Positions 1-5,225 of a stretch of 10,700 bases of DNA are shown here, in pieces. The stretch lies in NCBI GenBank assembly GCA_031256755.1, contig JAIRPZ010000041.1, positions 1-10,700 of the forward strand, read 5' to 3'. Source of the DNA: Planctomycetaceae bacterium. GTDB taxonomy: Bacteria; Planctomycetota; Planctomycetia; Pirellulales; Thermoguttaceae. The position numbers and the translations under genes are program-made. Below the pieces are notes generated by a model. It saw only the letters and a list, made by a program, of their open reading frames with translations, ran no database searches and was not told the origin of the DNA. Every line of letters begins with the position of its first letter. The first letter of the stretch is position 1.

Positions 1-114
1 CAGAATGATTAAGAGAACAAACGGAAAGGCGAGCGAGCGGCGGACAGGCGGACGACCGGACGGCTGAACCGGCGGCGGACTCGGCAATGATGATGATTCT
101 TGAGTATTACTCAC
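1..114 (-). CDS. 5' end of an unidentified membrane-anchored or secreted protein (partial, runs off the left edge)
   Basis: A leftward reading frame is open from about 264 to the window edge. The likely start is GTG at 114-112, giving 38 codons. Residues 1-20 are hydrophilic and Pro/Ser-rich (SLPSPPPVQP), followed by a basic patch (PVRR at about 25-28) and the beginning of a hydrophobic stretch (LAFPFVLLIIL) at the edge. This is the usual build of a cytosolic Pro-rich tail followed by an N-terminal transmembrane segment or signal anchor. A TACAAT element lies directly upstream (121-126 in plus coordinates), so the mRNA would have almost no leader if GTG is the start. A TTG further upstream at 243 is an alternative. 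The family cannot be named from 38 residues. Planctomycete membrane proteases such as SppA often begin this way, but that is only a guess. Confidence 0.5.
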   Translation of the reverse strand, partial: MSNTQESSSLPSPPPVQPSGRPPVRRSLAFPFVLLIIL

Positions 115-120
115 ACCGCC

Positions 121-148
121 ATTGTACCGCTTCCAGTAATTTTCACAA
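121..148 (-). promoter_or_regulatory. Candidate leftward promoter for the partial gene at 1-114
   Basis: On the minus strand, TTGTGA (148-143) is followed after 16 bases by TACAAT (126-121). The -10 matches five of six consensus bases and the -35 four of six. The predicted transcription start falls on or beside the GTG at 114, so the gene would be leaderless or start slightly downstream. Confidence 0.35.
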
Positions 149-394
149 CCCCGCCGTATTCCATCCCCCCCTTGCTGCGTCTGCTGCTTGCCGCCCGGTG
201 TTGATACTCGAATGTTGATACTTGAAAAAGAAATCCCCCGCAAAGATAAGTCAGCAACGGACTCTTACGGCGGGTGAAATGTTCTGTCACTTATTGACAA
301 AATAAAGAAAAATTCCGTAAACTCCAAAAAAACACAGCAATTTAACAGTTAGGGAACAAGTCCAAGTTTCTGTTTTCAATGATTCCCGTACCGC

Positions 395-423
395 TTGCAT
401 ATCCGCATAAGGCATACTACAAT
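395..423 (+). promoter_or_regulatory. Candidate promoter of the ACT-domain gene
   Basis: TTGCAT (395-400) is followed after 17 bases by TACAAT (418-423). The -10 is strong (five of six) and the -35 weak (TTG only). The predicted transcript would start near 430, about 29 bases before the ATG at 459. This would exclude starts much further upstream. Confidence 0.4.
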
Positions 424-458
424 AGCGGCGGAAACAGAAAAAATACTCTTTGCGTCGC

Positions 459-1010
459 ATGCAATACGTTGTCAGCGTTATTTCGAGTGATCACCCCGGC
501 ATTGTTGCCGGTGTGAGTTCGTCCGTTGCGGCTCTGAACGGAAATATCCTTTCGTGCAGTCAAACCGTTCTTGACGGCTATTTTACTTTTATCACCGTCA
601 TCGACCTGCCTCAAGATATAAAGCCGGACGAATTAGCCCAAACGATCCGCTCCGCCCCGGAACTCGGTTCGGATTATCAGGTGATTGCCCGATACTATGT
701 GCCGCGTCCGCAGCCCGCTGTCCCCGCCGACAACGTTTTCGTCATTACGGCTTTCGGAAAAGACCGATCCGGCATCGTCAGAGAATTCAGCCGTTACCTT
801 GCCGGATACGACATCAACATTACGGACTTATTCGGCAGCCGGAAAGATGACGAATTCGTTCTCATTGGTCAATTAACCATCCCGCCGCACGTGAATATCC
901 GAAATGTGCAGGACGATCTCGAAGAACTCGGAAAAGAATACGGGTTTACCGTGCGGGTGCAGCATAATAACATTTTCGTGGCAACAAATCAGATACGTCT
1001 TTCTGAATAA
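459..1010 (+). CDS. Double ACT-domain protein, GcvR-like
   Basis: The 183-residue cytosolic protein consists almost entirely of two ACT domains, at about residues 3-78 and 92-170. Each begins with the ligand-loop signature of the family: DHPGIV at 11-16 and DRSGIV at 102-107. ACT pairs bind amino acids or related small molecules and act allosterically. The length and domain order match GcvR, the glycine-cleavage regulator of E. coli (about 190 residues), and the many stand-alone double-ACT proteins of unknown target. No DNA-binding or catalytic domain is present, so any regulation would work through a partner protein. ATG at 459 is preferred over an in-frame TTG at 450, because homologous ACT domains begin within a few residues of this Met; no clear Shine-Dalgarno site is seen for either. 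The gene is followed 46 bases downstream, on the same strand, by the U32-peptidase start relic. The ligand and target are unknown. Confidence 0.85.
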   Translation: MQYVVSVISSDHPGIVAGVSSSVAALNGNILSCSQTVLDGYFTFITVIDLPQDIKPDELAQTIRSAPELGSDYQVIARYYVPRPQPAVPADNVFVITAFGKDRSGIVREFSRYLAGYDINITDLFGSRKDDEFVLIGQLTIPPHVNIRNVQDDLEELGKEYGFTVRVQHNNIFVATNQIRLSE

Positions 1011-1056
1011 GGATGCCGCACCAAACAGGAAGCCCTGAACCCCTGACCGATCACGA

Positions 1057-1197
1057 ATGAAACCCGAACTTCTTTCGCCTGCCGGTTCCCTTTTCAATGA
1101 TCAATTCTTCACGCATAGCGGTTCATCAGCCGGTCAATCAGGCGGGGAACACGCCGGTTGCCGAAGTCAAGCAGGGCTGCCGGAAAGTAAGGAATAA
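1057..1197 (+). pseudogene. Truncated start of a U32-family peptidase (relic, 13 matching codons)
   Basis: An ATG at 1057 opens a 46-codon frame ending in TAA at 1195-1197. Its first 12-13 residues read MKPELLSPAGSLF. This is the strongly conserved N-terminus of U32 peptidases such as YegQ/RlhA, which begin KPELLSPAG(T/S)L. After about position 1094 the resemblance stops, and the frame simply crosses the 3' end of the opposite-strand SDR gene, so residues 14-46 are not expected to be meaningful. The relic sits 46 bases after the ACT-domain stop on the same strand, as an operon partner would. The interpretation is that a U32 gene once followed the ACT gene and was cut off by a rearrangement bringing in the SDR gene, or that the contig is joined wrongly here. 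The peptide match is from memory of the family. Confidence 0.55.
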
Positions 1198-1897
1198 TTT
1201 TGTGCTTGTCCTTTTTCATGGCTTGCACAATCCGTTTTGCCACGCTTTCCGCCGTGACCGGACGGTGCGGCGGCAGATTCGGCGCACTGGTCGATTGCTG
1301 CAAAACATCGAAAAACTCCGTTTGAGTCGTGCCGGGACAAACCAGCAGCACGCCGATACCGTACCGGGAAAATTCCGCACGCATTGATTCCGACAGCCCG
1401 CTGACCGCAAACTTCGCCGCACCGTAAACGCTGTAATGCGGCACCCCTCGCAAACCAACAATCGAACTTAAATTGACCACCAGCGGCTGCGCCCCTTGTT
1501 TTAAGTGCGGCAGTGCCAGTTGCGTTAATTCAAACAGGGCAAAAAAATTGACCTCGAATATCCGCCGCAAGGTCTCTTTGGTCGTGTCTTCAAACCTCGC
1601 CATCGCTCCGACACCGGCGTTGTTGATGAGAATATCGAGACCGCCGAGTTGCGAAACAGCAGCGGAAACGGCACGCTGCCGGACATCCTCTTCGGTAATA
1701 TCGCCGTCAACGGCAAGTATTTTACGTTCAGGGAATTTTTTCCGAATGTTTTCGGCGTTCTTTTGCAAGCGGTCTTTCCGGCGGGCGGTCAAAACCAAAT
1801 CGGCACCTTCTTCCGCCAGCATTTCCGATAAAGCCGCTCCGATTCCCGAAGAGGCACCGGTAAGTAAAATCCGTTTTCCGTTTAATGTTCGGCGCAT
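1109..1897 (-). CDS. Short-chain dehydrogenase/reductase (classical SDR)
   Basis: The 262-residue cytosolic NAD(P)-dependent oxidoreductase has a Rossmann fold. Its cofactor-binding TGASSGIG is at residues 13-20, NNAG at 92-95, the catalytic Asn at N117, and the Ser-Tyr-Lys set at S145, Y158 and K162 (YGAAK), with the usual 13-residue Ser-Tyr gap. A CPG motif follows at 187-189. The basic residues after the second strand (TARRKDR) suggest NADP(H) preference, which is an inference. The substrate cannot be read from the sequence. The start is a choice between ATG at 1897 and an in-frame GTG at 1921. The GTG has a good GGAGG six bases upstream, but the likely -10 at 1933-1938 places the transcript start near 1926, leaving almost no leader. 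Family members usually start just before the Rossmann strand, so ATG is preferred. The C-terminus looks natural, and the gene stops about 14 bases from the U32 relic. Confidence 0.88.
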   Translation of the reverse strand: MRRTLNGKRILLTGASSGIGAALSEMLAEEGADLVLTARRKDRLQKNAENIRKKFPERKILAVDGDITEEDVRQRAVSAAVSQLGGLDILINNAGVGAMARFEDTTKETLRRIFEVNFFALFELTQLALPHLKQGAQPLVVNLSSIVGLRGVPHYSVYGAAKFAVSGLSESMRAEFSRYGIGVLLVCPGTTQTEFFDVLQQSTSAPNLPPHRPVTAESVAKRIVQAMKKDKHKIIPYFPAALLDFGNRRVPRLIDRLMNRYA

Positions 1898-1932
1898 AAT
1901 TTGACAAAAAAAGAGGATCACAGGAGTCCTCC

Positions 1933-1961
1933 ATTGTAGCGTAATTTTTTTTTCATGTTAT
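1933..1961 (-). promoter_or_regulatory. Candidate promoter of the SDR gene
   Basis: On the minus strand, ATAACA (1961-1956) is followed after 17 bases, including an A9 run, by TACAAT (1938-1933). The -10 is five of six and the -35 four of six. The start of transcription would be near 1926. The -35 lies inside the proposed extended -10 of the divergent pyruvate kinase gene, so polymerase could not easily occupy both at once. Confidence 0.4.
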
Positions 1962-1964
1962 CAT
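1956..1964 (+). promoter_or_regulatory. Candidate extended -10 promoter of pyruvate kinase
   Basis: TGTTATCAT reads as an extended -10 element (TGn plus TATCAT, five of six). No good -35 lies at normal spacing, as expected for extended -10 promoters. A T9 run sits just upstream. The transcript would start near 1971, about 42 bases before the ATG at 2013. Confidence 0.35.
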
Positions 1965-2012
1965 GGCGGACGAAACGAGTATTTTTTATCACCTTCCCGC
2001 TCATCCCTGTTC

Positions 2013-3479
2013 ATGACCGATATTGTTTTTCCTCATCAGCGTTCTTCGCATACCAAAATTGTCGCCACAGTGGGTCCTGCCAGCGATCCCGAAGAAGTCC
2101 TCGCCCAACTGATTCAAGCCGGAGTAGACGTTTTCCGGCTCAATATGGCGCACGGCGGTCCGCAGCAAGCCCAAGCACGGCTTGACCGCATCCGTAAAGT
2201 CAGCGAACAACTCGGCGTAACCGTCGGCGTTCTTGCCGACCTCGCCGGTCCGAAAATGCGTCTCGGCGAGATTCCGGGCGGCGAATACAAGTGCATCCCC
2301 GGCACGCCGATGACCTTTGTCCGGGGAAATACCGCATCCGAACCGAATACCTTTACCACTACCTACGAACCGCTGATTGAAGACGTAAAAACCGGCGACC
2401 GGATTATGCTTGCCGACGGCACCGTTGCCTTGCAGGTTGCCGAAAAGAAAAAGGATTCCATCGTTTGCAGCGTTGTTCAGGGGGGAACTGTCCGAAGCCG
2501 GCAGGGAATCAATCTGCCCGGTACGAAATTGAGTATTAAAACGCTGCAAGCCGCCGACATTGAAAACGCCAAGTGGGCAACGAAAGCCGGTGTGGATTTT
2601 CTGGGCTTGAGTTTTGTCCGCAGCGTTTCGGATATTCGGGAACTTCGGGAAATTCTCATCGAAACCGCCCGTGAGGAAACCGGCAAATGGGGCGATATTC
2701 CGCATATCATTGCGAAAATCGAAAAACCGGAAGCGGTGGAAGCGATTGACGATATTGTCCAAATCTCGGACGGAATTATGGTGGCACGGGGCGACCTCGG
2801 TGTTGAATTTGATATTGCCCAAATTGCGGTGGTGCAGAAAAAGATCATCGAAACGTGCCGGAAATACAGCAAGCCGGTCATCGTGGCGACGCAAATGCTG
2901 GAAAGCATGCATCACCAGACATTGCCGACGCGGGCAGAAGCAACGGACGTTGCCAATGCGGTGCTGGACGGGACGGATGCCTGTATGCTCTCCGGCGAGA
3001 CCGCAGTCGGGGAATATCCGGTTCTGACGGTGCAGACTATGCACCGGATTGCTCTCGAAGCGGAAAAATTGCTGAAAGCCCGTCAGGATATTGCGGGGCG
3101 GCGGCTGATGAAATCCACTTCGGTCACTCATGCGGTTTGCGATGCGGCGGTGACGGTTGCTGAAGAAATTGACGTTCCGATGATTTTAGTCGGGACGCGG
3201 TCGGGGCGGACGGCACTGGCGTTATCCAATCAGCGGTGTTTTACGATGTGTGCGGCGGCAAGCAGCAACGAGCGGGCGTTGCAGCGGATGAATCTTTACT
3301 GGGGAGTGTTTCCGATGCGGAATGTCCCGGAAAATCCGCCGAAAAAGGGTTTAGATGCGGTGGTGCAAGCCGGAAAAAAGGCAGGTTATTTGACGCACGG
3401 CGACCGGGTGATTCACATTGTCGGCATCACACCGGACAGCAACCACCAAAACGTCCTCTACGTGCATATCGTTGAGTAA
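2013..3479 (+). CDS. pyk: Pyruvate kinase
   Basis: The 488-residue glycolytic enzyme transfers phosphate from phosphoenolpyruvate to ADP, giving pyruvate and ATP in the cytosol. It starts with the family opening TKIVATVGPAS (14-24). The first part of the active site, RLNMAHG, is at 42-48 and DLAGPKMR at 76-83. The catalytic signature covers about 232-264, with K235, E237 and the metal-binding Asp in ARGDLG (D261). T293 lies in TQMLESM, and MLSGETA is at 325-331. A regulatory C-terminal domain occupies about 370-488. There is no extra C-terminal PEP-utiliser domain. Two positions are notable. The Ser normally in RLNFSHG is Ala46, and K81 stands where potassium-dependent enzymes carry Glu; together these suggest potassium-independent catalysis. 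ATG at 2013 has no clear Shine-Dalgarno site. The gene is monocistronic or followed 111 bases later by the PepSY gene. Confidence 0.97.
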   Translation: MTDIVFPHQRSSHTKIVATVGPASDPEEVLAQLIQAGVDVFRLNMAHGGPQQAQARLDRIRKVSEQLGVTVGVLADLAGPKMRLGEIPGGEYKCIPGTPMTFVRGNTASEPNTFTTTYEPLIEDVKTGDRIMLADGTVALQVAEKKKDSIVCSVVQGGTVRSRQGINLPGTKLSIKTLQAADIENAKWATKAGVDFLGLSFVRSVSDIRELREILIETAREETGKWGDIPHIIAKIEKPEAVEAIDDIVQISDGIMVARGDLGVEFDIAQIAVVQKKIIETCRKYSKPVIVATQMLESMHHQTLPTRAEATDVANAVLDGTDACMLSGETAVGEYPVLTVQTMHRIALEAEKLLKARQDIAGRRLMKSTSVTHAVCDAAVTVAEEIDVPMILVGTRSGRTALALSNQRCFTMCAAASSNERALQRMNLYWGVFPMRNVPENPPKKGLDAVVQAGKKAGYLTHGDRVIHIVGITPDSNHQNVLYVHIVE

Positions 3480-3531
3480 TAAAATTGACGAGCAGAAAAA
3501 CGGGGCAACGGGATGCTTCCCCTCCCCCTAG

Positions 3532-3561
3532 CCGAAAAACCGATTTCGGTTAAAATAACCG
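3532..3561 (+). promoter_or_regulatory. Overlapping mutually exclusive inverted repeats between pyk and the PepSY gene
   Basis: The segment contains AACCGA (3538-3543), TT, TCGGTT (3546-3551), and then CGGTTA (3547-3552), AAA, TAACCG (3556-3561). The middle arm can pair with the left or the right arm, not both. A third pairing, CCGAAA (3532-3537) with TTTCGG (3544-3549), is also possible. There is no U-run after the stems, so this is not a classical terminator. It may be an operator, an attenuator-like switch, or a weak end signal for pyk. Confidence 0.35.
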
Positions 3562-3590
3562 CCGTCAATGTTTTATTTAATTAACTTATT

Positions 3591-5126
3591 ATGCTTTCCA
3601 AATTATTGCGCCGTGTCTGCTATGAACTTCACCTTTGGCTCGGAATTGTCAGCGGACTGATTTTGTTTCTTGTCTGCCTGAGCGGTACGATTCTTGTCTT
3701 CCGCGAGGAAATTATGTATTTTGCCGACTCGCAGAAACATAAATACTACGTTGACGTTCCGGTTGCTGCCGAAAGAATGTCGGCGGATGACATCATTGCC
3801 AAACTCGAATCGGAAAATGACGGTATGAAGGCATCTTCGATCACGATTCCTGAAGCCGCAAACAGGACCATAACCGTTATGCTTACGCCGCCACGCGGGG
3901 AAGGAATGAGAGGCGGCGGAGAACGAGGCGGTAGAGGCGGTGCATTCGGTGAACGCCCTGCCGGTGCAAGGGGCGAAGGACGCGGAATGCGCGGCGAGCG
4001 TCCGCAAGGCGGCGGAGAACGCGGCAGTGGTGAACGGCAAAGCGGAGAAGGACAGCGCGGCGGAAGAGAAGGAACATTCGGTGAACGCTCTGCCGGTGCA
4101 AGGGGCGAAGGACGCGGAATGCGCGGCGAGCGTCCGCAAGGCGGCGGAGAACGAGGCAGCGGTGAACGGCAAGGCGGAGAAGGACAGCGGGGCGGAAGAC
4201 AGCAAAGCGGCGGAGGTCATGGACATGGATTCGGCAATGCGTTTTTTGTCAATCCGTACACCGGCGAAGTGGTTGCCAAAGGAGGCGAGGGTGGTTCGCA
4301 GACACTTAACCGGTTCTTTATGTCGATGATGCAACTTCACCGCAATCTTTGGATTAACTACCGGCATGAATCGTGGGGACCAAGAATGTCGCTCGGCAAA
4401 ATCATTGTCGGCGTTGCCACAATCATTTTTGTTATTGTTTCGTTAACGGGTCTTGTCCTATGGTTTCCCCGTGTTTGGCGGTGGTCGGTGTTGAAACATG
4501 GCTTGACGGTGAAATTCCGTAACGGATTTTGGCGTTTCATTTATGATTCGCATAACTCGCTCGGCTTTTACTTTTTGATTCCAAGTTTGATTCTGGCATT
4601 AACCGGTTTGTGCTGGTCGTTCAGTTGGTATCGGGACGGTGCAAGCAAATTGCTTGGCGATGAGGTTTTCAAGCAGCGTATGCAGAGACCGGAAAAGATC
4701 GCATTGCCGGAAGAGGGAATGAAGCCGCTGCCGGTTGCGGAAATGATCGGGCGGCAGAAACAGTTGACACCGGATTGCGGCGATATGACGATTTCGATTC
4801 CGCAGGATCGGGAAACGGCGATGCTGATTCAAACGGGACATTCGGGCTTTTTTGCTTTAGCGGTGAAAGACCGGACGCAGTGGGATCGTTTCCGTGGTGA
4901 AGTGGTGCCGGTCGAGCATTTCGGAAAAACGGTGGCAACGGAACGCTGGGCGGATAAGCCGCTGGGGGCAAAAATTGCGTCGGCGGTTCGTCCGCTGCAT
5001 CTGGGGGACATAACGGGGATGTCTTCGAAGATTGTATTTTTCTTTGCTTGTTTGTTTGCAACGTCGCTGCCGGTGACTGGCGTGATGCTGTGGCTTAAGA
5101 AATTGATCAAACGGCGGGGGAAGTAA
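3591..5126 (+). CDS. PepSY-TM family inner-membrane protein with Gly/Arg/Glu-rich repeat insert
   Basis: The 511-residue protein has four membrane helices, at about 15-37, 270-292, 323-346 and 481-502. It has a PepSY-type extracytoplasmic region split by low-complexity sequence, and the recognisable PepSY strand VNPYTGEVVA is at 220-229. Conserved His residues near or in the helices (H14, H250, H321 and the His in RPLHLGD) fit the PepSY_TM family. Its studied members, such as FpvG and FoxB, are linked to ferric-siderophore reduction, so an iron or electron-transfer role is a reasonable guess. Between residues 101 and 213 lies a Gly/Arg/Glu-rich insert containing two 44-residue copies (117-160 and 161-204), followed by GGGHGHG. 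This insert should face the periplasm. It starts at ATG 3591. No TonB receptor or iron genes are nearby, and it lies 111 bases after pyk, probably with its own promoter. Confidence 0.85.
   Translation: MLSKLLRRVCYELHLWLGIVSGLILFLVCLSGTILVFREEIMYFADSQKHKYYVDVPVAAERMSADDIIAKLESENDGMKASSITIPEAANRTITVMLTPPRGEGMRGGGERGGRGGAFGERPAGARGEGRGMRGERPQGGGERGSGERQSGEGQRGGREGTFGERSAGARGEGRGMRGERPQGGGERGSGERQGGEGQRGGRQQSGGGHGHGFGNAFFVNPYTGEVVAKGGEGGSQTLNRFFMSMMQLHRNLWINYRHESWGPRMSLGKIIVGVATIIFVIVSLTGLVLWFPRVWRWSVLKHGLTVKFRNGFWRFIYDSHNSLGFYFLIPSLILALTGLCWSFSWYRDGASKLLGDEVFKQRMQRPEKIALPEEGMKPLPVAEMIGRQKQLTPDCGDMTISIPQDRETAMLIQTGHSGFFALAVKDRTQWDRFRGEVVPVEHFGKTVATERWADKPLGAKIASAVRPLHLGDITGMSSKIVFFFACLFATSLPVTGVMLWLKKLIKRRGK
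3939..4202 (+). repeat. Two tandem 132-bp in-frame repeats inside the PepSY gene
   Basis: Unit 1 is 3939-4070 and unit 2 is 4071-4202, each encoding 44 residues starting G(A/T)FGER(P/S)AGARGEG and ending in EGQRGGR(E/Q). By hand alignment they differ at about 9 of 132 bases. The unit length is a multiple of three, so copy-number change keeps the frame. High identity that includes third codon positions points to a recent duplication or gene conversion. Confidence 0.9.
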
Positions 5127-5145
5127 ATAAATTGACAATTAGAGA

Positions 5146-5222
5146 GACGGCAGTTTGCAGACGGCAGACCGCAGCAAGAAAGAATCTTTTCTGCTGCCGT
5201 CTGCAATCTGCTGTCTGCAAAC
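5146..5222. terminator. Large hairpin between convergent genes; copy A of a dispersed repeat
   Basis: The arm at 5153-5168 pairs with 5207-5222 (16 bases, one mismatch). An alternative inner pairing joins 5164-5176 with 5192-5204 (13 bases, one mismatch). The structure starts 26 bases after the PepSY stop and ends 3 bases before the stop of the leftward DUF1559 gene, the right place for a shared bidirectional terminator. No strong U-run follows on either strand. The left part (5146-5183) is a direct repeat of 6387-6424. Confidence 0.5.
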
Positions 5223-5225
5223 TAA

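Larger units (their letters stand above)
115..458. other. Intergenic region between divergent genes
   Basis: This 344-base stretch has no convincing gene on either strand. It separates the leftward partial gene from the rightward ACT-domain gene. It holds promoter candidates for both directions (annotated separately), a C7 run at 165-171, and a near-perfect 11-base direct repeat TTGATACTCGA / TTGATACTTGA at 201-211 and 215-225, spaced 14 bases start to start. A TTGACA at 294-299 followed 18 bases later by TAAACT is a second, weaker rightward promoter candidate. A short perfect inverted repeat GAGTA-T-TACTC at 102-112 lies just left of this stretch, over the start of the leftward gene. Confidence 0.6.

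Noticed and set aside
111..164. A 17-codon upstream frame (ATG 164, stop 113-111) overlapping the GTG start of the left-edge gene
   Set aside because: The G-rich run directly abuts the ATG, leaving no Shine-Dalgarno spacing, and the likely promoter lies inside the frame, so it would not be transcribed whole.
2001..3131. A 376-codon leftward open frame opposite pyruvate kinase
   Set aside because: It is entirely antisense to a textbook pyruvate kinase, with no recognisable domain and a His/Arg/Phe-rich composition typical of a complementary-strand shadow.
3603..4367. Long open frames on the minus strand and in another plus frame across the PepSY repeat
   Set aside because: They arise from the GC-rich 132-bp repeat, which is free of stops in several frames. 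The PepSY frame has membrane helices and family motifs; the others do not.
5146..5222. CRISPR-like short repeats (GACGGCAG / GCAGAC units)
   Set aside because: The units are irregular, lack spacers of constant length and are part of a hairpin. No cas gene is present.
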